From the NCBI RefSeq assembly GCF_029813785.1, contig NZ_JARVKY010000008.1:240074-304073 (forward strand): a stretch of 64,000 nucleotides of DNA, read 5' to 3'. This DNA is from Streptomyces sp. DH41. Lineage in GTDB: Bacteria; Actinomycetota; Actinomycetes; Streptomycetales; Streptomycetaceae. Position numbers and translations under genes: made by a program. Shown piece after piece: positions 43,721 to 53,430 of the stretch. The notes beneath the pieces are model-generated. The model worked only from the letters and a program-made list of their open reading frames with translations, made no database searches and was not told the DNA's origin. How positions within the stretch are numbered: position 1 is the stretch's first letter; each line of letters begins with the position of its first letter.

Positions 43721-45997
43721 ATGAGCCCTCTCGCCCCCCAGTCCCCCGCTGTCCCTCTCGAAGACAAGGCGGCTCTCGGCAGCGGCCAGTCGTTCTGGAT
43801 GACCAAGGGCGTCGCCGGTTGTCCGTCGATGCTGCTCACCGACGGCCCTCACGGTGTGCGTCGGCAGGTCGATTCCGCGGACGCCCTGGGCATCGCACCG
43901 AGCGAACCGGCGACGTGTTTCCCTCCCGCCGTCGCCTTGGCACAGAGCTGGGACCGCGACCTCGTCGAGCGGGTCGGGGCGGCGCTGGGGGCCGAGGCGA
44001 GGGCGCTGGGCGTGGACGTGCTGCTCGGCCCGGGGATCAACATCAAGCGCGATCCCAGGTGTGGACGCAACTTCGAGTACTACTCGGAGGACCCTCTGCT
44101 CAGTGGGGAACTGGGCGCGGCCTGGGTCAAGGGTCTGCAGAGCAGAGGGGTCGGTGCCTCCCTCAAACACTTCGCCGTCAACAACCAGGAACACGAACGC
44201 ATGCGGGTGAGCGCGGACGTCGACGAGCGAACGCTGCGGGAGATCTATCTACGTGCCTTCGAACGTGTCGTGAAGAGGGCTCGCCCCTGGACCGTCATGG
44301 CCTCGTACAACCGGATCAACGGCATTCCCGCGACGGAGAACCGCTGGCTGCTCACCGAGGTGCTGCGCGGCGAGTGGGGATTCGACGGGGTGGTCGTCAG
44401 TGACTGGGGCGCCGTCGGGGATCGCGTCAAGGCGCTGGCCGCCGGGCTGGACCTGCAGATGCCCGGTGGCGATTCGGAGAACGAGGAGGCGGTCGTCGCC
44501 GCGGTGAAGGCCCAGGATCTGGCCGAGGACACCCTCGACGGAAGTGTCGCGCGCCTCATGCTGCTGGCCGACAGGGTGAAGCAGGGCCGTGAGCAGACCC
44601 CCGCTCTCGACCTGGACGCACACCACCGACTCGCCAGGGAAGCCGCGGGCCGCAGCGTCGTACTGCTGAAGAACGACGGTCTGCTGCCCCTTCCCGCGAC
44701 CGGTTCGATCGCCGTGATCGGCCGATTCGCGCAGGAGCCCCGCTACCAGGGAGGAGGGAGCTCCCGCGTCAACGCCGCCCGTGTCGACATCCCCCTGGAC
44801 GAGATCCGCGCGCTGGCCCAGGACGCGACCGTCACATTCGCGGAAGGCTTCTCCCCGGCCAAGGACGCCGATGCGGCCGCTTTGCGCGCCGAGGCCAAGG
44901 AAACGGCCCGGAGCGCGGATGTCGCAGTTGTCTTCCTGGGCCTGGCCACCGAGCAGGAGAGCGAGGGCGCCGACCGGCCCGACATCGAACTGCCCGCCGA
45001 ACAGACCGCGCTGCTGGCGGAGATCGCCGTGGTACAGCCGCGAACCGTGGTCGTCCTTTGCCACGGCGGCCTACTGCGCCTGCGCCCCGCCGCGGACCTC
45101 GTTCCCGCCCTCCTCGACGCCGGGCTCCTGGGCCAGGCCGGCGGCGGCGCGGTGGCCGATGTACTGTTCGGCGCGGTGAACCCTTCCGGCCGCCTCGCCG
45201 AGACGATCCCCCTGCGGTTGCAGGACGCGCCCTCCTACCTCCACTTTCCTGGTGAGGGGCTGCACGTGCCATACGGCGAGGGCCTCTTCGTCGGGTACCG
45301 CGGTTACGACGCCCGTGATCTGGAAGTGGAGTTCCCCTTCGGCCACGGACTGTCCTACACCGCCTTCCACTACCAGGATCTGACCGTCACCGCGGACGAC
45401 GCCGGTCTCACCGCTGCCGTCACGGTGACCAACACCGGAAGCACCGACGGCCGTGAGATCGTGCAGCTCTACGTCACCGGACCCACGGGTGTGACACGTC
45501 CACCGCGTGAGCTCAAGGGCTTCGAGGCGGTGGATCTCCAGGCCGGCCAGAGCGCCCGCGTCACCGTGTTCGTACCCCGTCATGACCTCGCCTACTGGGA
45601 TGTTCGAGCCCACCGCTGGGTGGTCCAGGGCGGTGTGTATGAGGTGAGCGCGGCGGCGTCCAGCCGCGACATCCGGCTGAGCTCACCGGTGACCGTCGCC
45701 GGGGACACGGTGCGTCTGACGCTCACCGCCGACTCCACCGTCGGCGAGCTGATGGCGCATCCCGTCGCCGGGCAGATCATCGCCCCCCTGATGCAGGGCC
45801 ACGAAACCTCGGCCTCCACGGCCGAAGACGTACTCGGCATCGACACCGCCCAGGCGGTGGCCGCCATGCCGGTAGGTCGGATGCGCTCCCTGACCGGCGG
45901 CCACGGGTTCTCCACCGAGCAACTGCGCCAACTGCTGTTCGCGGCCAACACCGCACCGGACGACGGCCCCGACCACGAACCGACCGCACAGTCGTAG
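43721..45997 (+). CDS. Glycoside hydrolase family 3 (beta-glucosidase-like) with fibronectin-III-like end
   Basis: A 758-residue GH3 enzyme. LLTDGPHGVRRQ (40-51) and GPGINIKRDPRCGRNFEYYSEDP are N-terminal hallmarks, KHFAVNNQEHERM follows, and Asp228 in FDGVVVSDWG is the nucleophile. The acid/base is probably Glu415 in QESEGADRP of the second domain. RPPRELKGFEAVDLQAGQS belongs to the fibronectin-III-like C-terminal domain. There is no signal peptide, so action is intracellular on imported glycosides. The ribosome site is weak (GAGAAAG). Control by the divergent LacI via 43472-43493 is likely. It may be co-regulated with the importer at 53431. Confidence 0.93.
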   Translation: MSPLAPQSPAVPLEDKAALGSGQSFWMTKGVAGCPSMLLTDGPHGVRRQVDSADALGIAPSEPATCFPPAVALAQSWDRDLVERVGAALGAEARALGVDVLLGPGINIKRDPRCGRNFEYYSEDPLLSGELGAAWVKGLQSRGVGASLKHFAVNNQEHERMRVSADVDERTLREIYLRAFERVVKRARPWTVMASYNRINGIPATENRWLLTEVLRGEWGFDGVVVSDWGAVGDRVKALAAGLDLQMPGGDSENEEAVVAAVKAQDLAEDTLDGSVARLMLLADRVKQGREQTPALDLDAHHRLAREAAGRSVVLLKNDGLLPLPATGSIAVIGRFAQEPRYQGGGSSRVNAARVDIPLDEIRALAQDATVTFAEGFSPAKDADAAALRAEAKETARSADVAVVFLGLATEQESEGADRPDIELPAEQTALLAEIAVVQPRTVVVLCHGGLLRLRPAADLVPALLDAGLLGQAGGGAVADVLFGAVNPSGRLAETIPLRLQDAPSYLHFPGEGLHVPYGEGLFVGYRGYDARDLEVEFPFGHGLSYTAFHYQDLTVTADDAGLTAAVTVTNTGSTDGREIVQLYVTGPTGVTRPPRELKGFEAVDLQAGQSARVTVFVPRHDLAYWDVRAHRWVVQGGVYEVSAAASSRDIRLSSPVTVAGDTVRLTLTADSTVGELMAHPVAGQIIAPLMQGHETSASTAEDVLGIDTAQAVAAMPVGRMRSLTGGHGFSTEQLRQLLFAANTAPDDGPDHEPTAQS

Positions 45998-46054
45998 TCC
46001 TTCTCTCAAAGAGTCGCCGCACGGTGATCGGCAAGCACGTACGAAAGGCACGCA

Positions 46055-46190
46055 GTGACCACGTCCCGCGAAGGCCTCCCGTGGGGCACGGCCGCTGCCG
46101 CCTACCAGGTCATGGGCGACAACGTCACCAGCGACCGGTCCTGCGAGGGACCAAGGCCGGGCATGGAGCGCTGCGGTGACGAGCGCTCCA
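46055..46190 (+). pseudogene. N-terminal fragment of a GH1 beta-glucosidase
   Basis: From GTG 46055 (GAAAGGCACGCA upstream) the frame reads LPWGTAAAAYQVMGDNVTSD and RPGMERCGDE, which follows the opening of GH1 enzymes (FLWG.A...YQ.EGNN.NSDWW...PGMEPSGDA in the intact copy at 20797). The tryptophans and the rest of the barrel are lost. The following ~230 bases up to the next gene have no further GH1 similarity. A whole GH1 gene once stood between the two GH3 genes. Confidence 0.75.
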
Positions 46191-46422
46191 TGCCCGCCGT
46201 CATGATCTCCATGAGCCTGACCGCGGGCGATCACCGCACCTTCGCGCGCACGCCAGAACCCAGCCTGCTCCAGCTCGGCTGCGTCGCACGGGGCAACGGC
46301 CAGAACCTCGTCTCCTCCGAGCCCATGCCCGACTGCCTTCCCCTTCCCGGTCCACGGGGCACAGCCCGTGGGCCCGACAGCCTTGCCGCACCCACTGAAA
46401 CCACCGATCTGGAGAACACCGC

Positions 46423-48801
46423 ATGACCGACCTCAACGCCTTGGTCCGCAGGATGGACCTGAACGAGAAGATCGCCCAGCTGAACGGCATGATGCTCCCG
46501 GCCCTCTTCTCGATGCGGCAGGAGCCGGGTGTGGACCTCTCCACCGAGGAGGGCCGCAAGGCCGCGTTCTTCATCGACGTCGACAAGATCGCCGAACTGC
46601 GGCCCCATGGGCTCGGTCACCTGTCGCTCTCATGGATGCTGCCGCTGTCCGCCGACGGACTGCGGCGCGTCTTCGCCGACGTGCAGACGAAGGCGCGCGA
46701 GGTGAGCCGCTTCGGCATCGGCACCCTCGTTCACGCCGAAGGGCTCAACGGACTCGTGCACGGCACCGGCCTGCAGTTCCCCACGGCGTGGGCGCAGGCC
46801 GCCACCTGGATGCCGGGCCTCATTGGACGTAGCACCGCACTGACCAGCGCCCAATTTCGTGACTACGGTATCCAGCTGTGCTTCTCCCCCGTGCTGGACC
46901 TGGCGCGCGACCCCCGCTGGGGCCGGGTCCACGAGACGTTCGGCGAGGACCAGGAACTGGCGGCGCAGATGGGCGTCGCCTTCATCCGCGGCATCCAAGG
47001 GCCCGAAGTCGACACGGGTGTCCTCGCCACGGGCAAGCACTTCCTCGGCTACGGCAGCTCGGACGGCGCTCTGAACCAGGCGCGGACGAGCCTGGGCCGC
47101 CGCCAGCTCACCGACGAGTACGCCATACCTTTCCGGCGCGCGATTGACGAGGCCGGTCTCAGCATCGTCATGAACTCCTACAACGAGATCGACGGAGTGC
47201 CCGCCGCGGCCAACCGCTGGCTCCTCACCGACCTGCTGCGCGACCAGCTCGGCTTCAGCGGTCTCGTCGTCAGTGACTACGACGCCGTCACCATGCTGAA
47301 CTCCGTGTACCACACCGCTCGCGACGAGCGGGAAGCCGCCGCCCAAGCGCTTTCGGCGGGACTGGACGTGGAGCTTCCGGCGGACGGGACTTTCCACAAG
47401 CTGCGTGAGGCCGTGGAAGCCGGCCTGATCGGCGAGGAGGCGATCGACACCGCCGTGGAGCGCGTACTGGAGGTCAAGCGCGCCATGGACCTGGTACCGG
47501 ATCACCAGCCGCGCCGAAGGCTGCGCACCCCCGCCCCGCTCGACCGGCCGGAGGCCGACGCGGTCGGGCGGGAGATCGCGGAGCACGCGGTGACACTGCT
47601 GCAGAACGACGGCACGCTGCCGCTGCGGACCGGTGCCAAGGTGGCCGTCGTCGGGCGCCTCGCCAACGAACTGCGGATCCATTTCGGCGCCTACACCGAT
47701 GTCGCCAACGCCGAGATCCCGCTGGCCATGCAGCTCATCACATCCGGTCAGGTCCCCGGCGTCGACCCTGAGACGTACATCTTCACGGAGCTCTTCAACA
47801 CCCGGATTCCCGGCATCGGCCCCCGCTTCGAGGCGCAGACCCGCGAGCAGTACCCGGACACGCCGACGCTCCTCGACGCACTGACCGCCGTCCCGGGGCT
47901 CGACATCACGTTCGTCGACGCAGGCTCACCCGACGCGTCCGGCGACATCGACGCCGACACGGTGCTCGACGCGGTGCGGGGAGCGGACGTCGTCGTGGCC
48001 GTCGTCGGTGAGCGCACCGGATGGGCGGGCGAGCACACGGCGGGCGAAGGACAGAGCTCAGCCCGACTGCTCCTCCCCGGCGACCAGCACGAACTGGTGT
48101 CGGTGCTCGCGAGGGCCGAGGCGCCGCTGGTGACAGTCCTGGTCACGGGACGCCCGCTCGTCGTCCCGGACGTCGCCGAGGCGTCCGCCGCGGTGCTGCT
48201 GGCTCCGCTGCTGGGCGCCCACGGCCCGGCGACGGTGGCGAGCGTCCTGACCGGTGCCTCGGAACCGGGGGGGCGCCTGCCTTCGTCATTTCCCCGGCAC
48301 GTCGGCCAGGTCCCCCTCCACCACGGCCACCCGTACGGCAGCGGTTACGGGCACCCGACGGGACGCCGGATCGGATACAACGACCTGGACGACGGTCCGC
48401 TCTACCCGTTCGGACACGGTCTGGGCTACACGGACCTACAAGTCACCTTGCAGGACGCGATGCTCTCGGACGACGGCGCCGAGATCGTCGTACGCACGCG
48501 GACGGCCAATCCCGGCGACCGGGACGGCTCCACGGTCGTGCAGGTCTACGCCCGCGACGAGCACGGTTCCGTCGTGCGCCCGGTGCGCCAGCTGCTCGCC
48601 TTCGAGCGGGTGACTGTGCCGGCGGGCGACAGCGTCGAGACAGTGCTCAGGGCTCCGCTGACCCGGTTGTTCTACACCCTGCCGGACGGCACCCGCGGCA
48701 TCGAGGACGGTGACGTCACGGTCCTGGTGGGCACCAGCAGCGAACAGATCGCGGGCAGTGTCACTCTTGCCGTTCCCGCTCACCGTGCCGAGACCGACTG
48801 A
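46423..48801 (+). CDS. Glycoside hydrolase family 3 (beta-glucosidase/xylosidase-like)
   Basis: A 792-residue GH3 enzyme with GGAGA before ATG 46423. VHAEGLNGLVHGTGLQFPTAWAQAATW and FSPVLDLARDPRWGRVHETFGEDQEL are typical of the group that includes xylan beta-xylosidases and beta-glucosidases; KHFLGYGSSDGALN follows, and Asp285 in FSGLVVSDYDAV is the nucleophile. A fibronectin-III-like region with PVRQLLAFERVTVPAGDS closes the protein. It belongs to a different GH3 subgroup from the 43.7-kb enzyme. No signal peptide is visible. It probably shares a transcript with the preceding GH3 gene, the GH1 debris lying between them. Confidence 0.93.
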   Translation: MTDLNALVRRMDLNEKIAQLNGMMLPALFSMRQEPGVDLSTEEGRKAAFFIDVDKIAELRPHGLGHLSLSWMLPLSADGLRRVFADVQTKAREVSRFGIGTLVHAEGLNGLVHGTGLQFPTAWAQAATWMPGLIGRSTALTSAQFRDYGIQLCFSPVLDLARDPRWGRVHETFGEDQELAAQMGVAFIRGIQGPEVDTGVLATGKHFLGYGSSDGALNQARTSLGRRQLTDEYAIPFRRAIDEAGLSIVMNSYNEIDGVPAAANRWLLTDLLRDQLGFSGLVVSDYDAVTMLNSVYHTARDEREAAAQALSAGLDVELPADGTFHKLREAVEAGLIGEEAIDTAVERVLEVKRAMDLVPDHQPRRRLRTPAPLDRPEADAVGREIAEHAVTLLQNDGTLPLRTGAKVAVVGRLANELRIHFGAYTDVANAEIPLAMQLITSGQVPGVDPETYIFTELFNTRIPGIGPRFEAQTREQYPDTPTLLDALTAVPGLDITFVDAGSPDASGDIDADTVLDAVRGADVVVAVVGERTGWAGEHTAGEGQSSARLLLPGDQHELVSVLARAEAPLVTVLVTGRPLVVPDVAEASAAVLLAPLLGAHGPATVASVLTGASEPGGRLPSSFPRHVGQVPLHHGHPYGSGYGHPTGRRIGYNDLDDGPLYPFGHGLGYTDLQVTLQDAMLSDDGAEIVVRTRTANPGDRDGSTVVQVYARDEHGSVVRPVRQLLAFERVTVPAGDSVETVLRAPLTRLFYTLPDGTRGIEDGDVTVLVGTSSEQIAGSVTLAVPAHRAETD

Positions 48802-49474
48802 TCGGCCGGCCGACACACAGCAGCTTCCACTTCCATGAAGGTCGCCCCGGCCCCATCCCGACACCGAGCAGTCGCCGCGCCGCCAGGGCCCTGCACTGCT
48901 TGTCGTCTGGCGTGGGACAGGTGACGGCACCGGCTACCGTACCGACAGTGATCAGCAGAGGGCGGGCCCCCGAGCAAGGCCGTCACGCCGGCCAGATGGC
49001 AGGTCAGCATTCAGAAGGGCCAAGCGGTATCCGAGCCATCCACCGCCGCTACGGCATCGGGGACAAGGAGCGACGCGAGTTCACTGCGGGGCGAAAGGAT
49101 TCACAGTGTCTTCGCGGTGTACGTAGGCTCTGGAACGCGCGGTCGACGGAGGCGCGCCGGGCCTGTGCCGAAGAAGTCGAACAAAGGGAGCTTTCCGCCG
49201 TGCCGCATGCTCACGAGGAAGAGGTCGTAGCCCGGATCGCCCAAGGGCTTGTCTACACCGAGTCGGAGGCCGCCTTCCATGCCCCTCGGTGCCGCACCGA
49301 GCAGATCTTCGAGTACAACCACACACCACCGAGCGAAACAGAGAAGCGTCGATCAACGGTAGCGCCCGTGTGGCCGCGACGTTTCGACGCTGAAAATCTA
49401 TTATTCCAAATAATTGACGGCTAGGGTGACGGCACGACCTCTTTCAAAGCGATCCGCTCAGGAGTAGCTGCACC
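48802..49474. other. Long gap between GH3 and FGE genes
   Basis: About 670 bases without a recognisable gene. An open plus-strand frame at 48900-49424 has no family resemblance and weak codon bias. Near its end an AT-rich patch holds the perfect palindrome ATTATT/AATAAT (49400-49414) followed by TTGACG, which could be the promoter region of the FGE-sulfatase pair. Confidence 0.4.
49400..49414. promoter_or_regulatory. AT-rich palindrome upstream of the FGE gene
   Basis: ATTATT and AATAAT face each other around CCA in an otherwise very GC-rich window, 60 bases before the FGE start and next to TTGACG. It is a candidate operator or promoter element. Confidence 0.4.
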
Positions 49475-50449
49475 ATGGACCCGGCCTCCACCTCCCCCTC
49501 CCCTTGCTGCGCGCCACATCGGGACCGCTCCGCAGAGGTATGGACCGGTCGGTCCACTGCGACGTATCTAGGATCCGTGGACGGAATGGTCCGCCTGCCC
49601 GGCGGTGAGTTCCTGATGGGCACCGACGACGCGGAGGGTCATCGGACCGACGGCGAGGGCCCGGTACGCACGGTGCGCCTTTCGCCCTTCCACATCGACA
49701 CGCACGCGGTGAGCAACGCACGCTTCGCCGAGTTCGTCGACGCCACCGGCCATGTCACCGAGGCCGAGCACATCGGCTGGTCGTACGTCTTCGCCGGCTT
49801 CCTGCCCGCCGCGCTGCGCCGCGGCGCGCCCCGGCCGCCCCGCACACCGTGGTGGTGCGGCGTGACCGGAGCGCGCTGGGACCGCCCGGAAGGGACCGGG
49901 AGCACCTGGGAGGGTCGCGAGAACCACCCAGTGGTGCACATCTCCTGGAACGACGCCGCCGCCTACTGTGCCTGGGCCGGCAAGCGGCTGCCCACCGAGG
50001 CGGAGTGGGAGTACGCCGCGCGTGGCGGCCTGGAGCAGAAGCGCTATCCGTGGGGCGACGAGCTGGACCCGGACGGTACGTTCCGTTGCAACATCTGGCG
50101 CGGTACCTTCCCCACGAAGAACACAGCCGCGGACGGTTACCGCGGCACCGCACCCGTCGATGCCTTCGAGGCGAACGGGTTCGGCCTGTACAACACCTCC
50201 GGCAACGTGTGGGAATGGTGCGCCGACTGGTGGACCACGGCCCACCCCACCGGCACGGTGACCGATCCCCTGGGCCCCGGGAACGGTCCTGGCAAGGTCA
50301 TCCGGGGCGGCTCGCACCTCTGCCACGTCTCCTACTGCAACCGCTACCGCGTCGCCGCCCGCACGGCCAACCCTCCGGACGGCGGCAGCGGGCACACCGG
50401 CTTCCGCTGTGCCCGCGACGTGGACACCACACCAACGGCCCCCGGCTGA
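49475..50449 (+). CDS. Formylglycine-generating enzyme (sulfatase maturase)
   Basis: A 324-residue SUMF1/FGE-type protein. MVRLPGGEFLMGTDDAEGHRTDGEGPVR opens the catalytic domain, HPVVHISWNDAAAYCAWAGKRLPTEAEWEYAARGG is its core, and the active-site pair lies in GGSHLCHVSYCNRYRVAAR: the two cysteines, five residues apart, correspond to the copper-binding pair of aerobic FGEs. The enzyme oxidises the cysteine of a sulfatase CxPxR motif to formylglycine. Its partner is the sulfatase encoded 99 bases downstream. About 35 residues before MVRLPGG are unlike the family and a later GTG (49577) is a possible start. No signal peptide is seen, so maturation occurs in the cytoplasm. Confidence 0.93.
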   Translation: MDPASTSPSPCCAPHRDRSAEVWTGRSTATYLGSVDGMVRLPGGEFLMGTDDAEGHRTDGEGPVRTVRLSPFHIDTHAVSNARFAEFVDATGHVTEAEHIGWSYVFAGFLPAALRRGAPRPPRTPWWCGVTGARWDRPEGTGSTWEGRENHPVVHISWNDAAAYCAWAGKRLPTEAEWEYAARGGLEQKRYPWGDELDPDGTFRCNIWRGTFPTKNTAADGYRGTAPVDAFEANGFGLYNTSGNVWEWCADWWTTAHPTGTVTDPLGPGNGPGKVIRGGSHLCHVSYCNRYRVAARTANPPDGGSGHTGFRCARDVDTTPTAPG

Positions 50450-50548
50450 CACCCGCGGACGCGGGGCACACCGTCCCACGCGACAACTCGACTACCCGGT
50501 CCTCCGATTCCCCCGGCCCTCTCCGACACGCACCAGGAGCCCCTTGGC

Positions 50549-52315
50549 ATGAAAGCCATCATGGTCATGTTCGACAGCCTCAACCGTCACATGCTGCCGC
50601 CGTACGGCTGCGACTGGACGCACGCGCCGAACTTCGCCCGGCTCGCCGAACGGTCCGCCACCTTCGACAACTGCTATGCGGGTTCCATGCCCTGCATGCC
50701 GGCCCGTCGGGAGATCCACACGGGACGTCACAACTTCCTGCACCGCAGCTGGGGTCCGTTGGAACCGTTCGACGACTCGATGCCGGAACTGCTCAAGCGG
50801 AAGGGTGTCCACACGCACCTGGCGAGCGACCACCCGCACTACTGGGAGGACGGCGGGGCCACTTACCACAACCGCTACTCGACGTGGGAGTTCTTCCGCG
50901 GCCAGGAGGGCGACGCCTGGAAGGGCCACGTCGGGGAGCCGCCGATGCCCGTGGCGGACCTCAAGCAGGTGCGGCTGGAGGTGTACCGCCAGGACTGGGT
51001 GAACCGGCAGTACATGCCGACCGAGGACCGCCATTGCCAGACTCTCACCTTCGACGCCGGTCTGGAGTTCATGCGGACCAACGGAGCCGAGGACCGATGG
51101 TTCCTGCAGATCGAGACGTTCGACCCGCACGAGCCGTTCTTCAGCCATCAGCACTACAAGGACCTGTACCCCCACGACTACGACGGTCCGCACTTCGACT
51201 GGCCCGACTACCGGCAGGTCACCGAGACCGACGACCAGGTGCGGCACGCGCGTCTGGAGTACGCGGCGCTGCTGTCCATGTGCGACCGCTCCCTCGGGCG
51301 CGTCATGGATCTCATGGACGAGCAGGACATGTGGCAGGACACGATGCTGATCGTGTGCACCGACCACGGCCTGCTCCTGGGTGAGAAGAGCTGGTGGGGC
51401 AAGTCGGTGCAGCCTTGGTACAACGAACTGGTACACCTGCCGCTCTTTGTCTGGGACCCGCGGACGGGCACCGCCGGCGAGCGCCGCGACGCGCTCGTGC
51501 AGACCGTCGACCTGGCCCCCACCCTGCTGGAGTTCTTCGGAGTCGACCGCCCTGCGGACATGCAGGGGCATCCGCTGCCCATCGCGGACGACCGGCCGGT
51601 GCGTGAGGCGGGCCTGTTCGGCATCCACGGCGGACACGTGAACGTGACCGATGGACGGTATGTCTACATGCGCGCCCCTGCATCGCCTGACAACACCCCG
51701 CTGTACGAGCACACGCTCATGCCCACCCATATGCGCGGGCGTTTCACCCCGGACGAGTTGGCGGACATGGAACTCGCCGACCCCTTCTCCTTCACCAAAG
51801 GCGTGCGGACGGTCCGCGTGGCCGGGCGCACCTACTTCAATCCTCACCACTTCGGCACGCTCCTGTTCGATCTGCAGACGGACCCGGAACAGGCCGATCC
51901 GATCGTGGACGACGCGCAGGAGCTGCGCATGGCGAACCTCCTGCTCGGCTTGATGCGTGACTGCGACGCCCCTGTCAGCCAGTACGAGCGCCTGGGGCTG
52001 CCCATAGAGGGTCCCGCGACCGAGGAGCACCTCCTCGTGCGGGCGCAGCGGATTCAGGCGGAAGCGGCCCGGGAACCGCTGCCCCGGCCCGAGGACTACC
52101 CGTCCGGCCACTTCTCCCTGCGGACACCGATCGCGGTTCTGCTCGGGGACCCCAAGGCAGTGGAGGTGATACGCACGCACATGCCGACCCTCGTCGACAC
52201 CGAGCTGCTTCAGATAATCGGCAGCACCTCGCTGATCTCCCTGGCGGCCATGTCCGGCAGCTCCTTCCCCAAGGACACACTTCGGATTCTCGCGGAGGAG
52301 CTCGCGGCTCTCTGA
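50549..52315 (+). CDS. Type I sulfatase
   Basis: A 588-residue sulfatase with AGGAG before ATG 50549. IMVMFDSLNRHMLPPYG holds the first metal Asp and Asn, Cys49 in CMPAR (49-53) is the residue converted to formylglycine, and IVCTDHGLLLGEKSWWGKS has the second metal ligand pair DH. YNELVHLPLFVWDPR is typical too. The MLPPYG/TPNFxRLA start and lack of signal peptide fit cytoplasmic arylsulfatase-like or glycan sulfatases. It is preceded by its own FGE gene and stands between GH3 genes and an importer, which suggests desulfation of an imported sulfated glycoside. The last ~110 residues are an unassigned extension. Confidence 0.93.
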   Translation: MKAIMVMFDSLNRHMLPPYGCDWTHAPNFARLAERSATFDNCYAGSMPCMPARREIHTGRHNFLHRSWGPLEPFDDSMPELLKRKGVHTHLASDHPHYWEDGGATYHNRYSTWEFFRGQEGDAWKGHVGEPPMPVADLKQVRLEVYRQDWVNRQYMPTEDRHCQTLTFDAGLEFMRTNGAEDRWFLQIETFDPHEPFFSHQHYKDLYPHDYDGPHFDWPDYRQVTETDDQVRHARLEYAALLSMCDRSLGRVMDLMDEQDMWQDTMLIVCTDHGLLLGEKSWWGKSVQPWYNELVHLPLFVWDPRTGTAGERRDALVQTVDLAPTLLEFFGVDRPADMQGHPLPIADDRPVREAGLFGIHGGHVNVTDGRYVYMRAPASPDNTPLYEHTLMPTHMRGRFTPDELADMELADPFSFTKGVRTVRVAGRTYFNPHHFGTLLFDLQTDPEQADPIVDDAQELRMANLLLGLMRDCDAPVSQYERLGLPIEGPATEEHLLVRAQRIQAEAAREPLPRPEDYPSGHFSLRTPIAVLLGDPKAVEVIRTHMPTLVDTELLQIIGSTSLISLAAMSGSSFPKDTLRILAEELAAL

Positions 52316-53340
52316 CCCGGAGTCAGGTCGAGCACGGCACCCACCTGCGACCGAAAGGAGAGCGGCATGAGGGACGGCGAGCACACCTGCGTCCGAGGGA
52401 AGGTGCGGCGCCGAAGAGTTCGCAGAGGGTGTCCATCGCGCCCGCGACGGCCGCCGCGGCCTCCTGTACGAGCGAGGGCTCGCCACCGTCACCGGTCCGA
52501 CTGTGGAGCACCGCCTCGATCCCCTCACAGCGGACGTTGCCCGCCCCCGCTTCGGCCGACGTGCCGACCCCACGGTCCGCGGCCGACGCCGAAGCACGTA
52601 CCGGGTACCGGCTCTTCTTCGATCGGCTCGTAGTCGTCGTCGAAGTAGCCGGTCAAGGCGACTACGAGCCGCTCCGGCCCCACGTGATCCTTGCGTTTCA
52701 CGAGTTGCGCCGCGTGAACAACCCTGCGGGTCAATACACCTGGGTGCCGCCACCAGCCCCATCCGCGAGCGCCTGGAACGCCGGCAAGGGCAACCCGGCA
52801 GTTGCTCGGTCTGCCCGTGGGACCAGCGCGGCCCCGCGACGACTGAGCGCCGGCAGGCGCGAGACGTCGTCGGACTGTCGCGCTCGCGCTCCCCGCGTCG
52901 GCGGGCCGAAGGTGCGCAGACGGCCTGCGGTCAGGCCGTCGTCCTTCATATGCGCCTTGGTGTCAACGAGCGTGACAGGCCACGTCGGTCACCCGATTCA
53001 ACGCCCTCGACGGTGCGAGCGCAGGCCCTGCGAGCGCCGGGCATTCGATGTTCTCGCTGAGTACGCCGTTGGTGTCCATGACGATGGAGTCGATCTGTGC
53101 GATTTCCCCGCCGACACCCGAATGGCCGTGCACCGGGACGCCACGCACCTTGCCGTCGAGGACCAGGCGGGGAGATGCGGCATTGCGTCAACTACCTGAA
53201 AGAGAACCCCTCCTAGACCTCGCCAAGGCGTATCCGTCGGGCCCCATTCGCGCGCCGCGTCGGCCGCCGGAGATGAGGCGGCGTGTACCACATAGATCAC
53301 GGCACCGTTACCTACCCGGGTCTTGTTCACGCCTCGGGCC
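52316..53340. other. One-kilobase gap without a convincing gene
   Basis: Several open frames exist (for example minus strand 52525-52734, with LVKRKDHVGPERLVVALTGY, and 52963-53148), and some stretches look like fragments of proteins, but no family could be recognised and no full gene is present. It is probably decayed coding DNA between the sulfatase gene and the importer promoter. Confidence 0.4.
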
Positions 53341-53355
53341 GGCCCTACCGTACTA

Positions 53356-53376
53356 ACCCGCGTTACTAATGCGGGT
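53356..53376. promoter_or_regulatory. Operator-like palindrome before the ABC importer
   Basis: ACCCGC and GCGGGT are perfect inverted arms around a 9-bp spacer, 55 bases before the receptor start. Its right 15 bases, GTTACTAATGCGGGT, are identical to 43476-43490 upstream of the GH3 gene. Confidence 0.7.
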
Positions 53377-53430
53377 CAATGACTCTCTGTACATCTCTCA
53401 TGTCGTTTCCGACTCGCCCAAGGGAGTTAC

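Noticed and set aside
48900..49424. 174-codon plus-strand open frame before the FGE gene
   Set aside because: No recognisable family, weak codon bias and no ribosome site; an arginine/glutamate-rich product of this sort is common in random high-GC frames.
52525..52734. Small minus-strand frame with LVKRKDHVGPERLVVALTGY
   Set aside because: It looks partly protein-like but cannot be assigned to a family, has no start context, and ends in low-complexity sequence; it is described only as gap content.
50492..52762. Minus-strand open frame of 756 codons opposite the sulfatase
   Set aside because: Complement of a gene with clear catalytic motifs; low-complexity composition and no family match.
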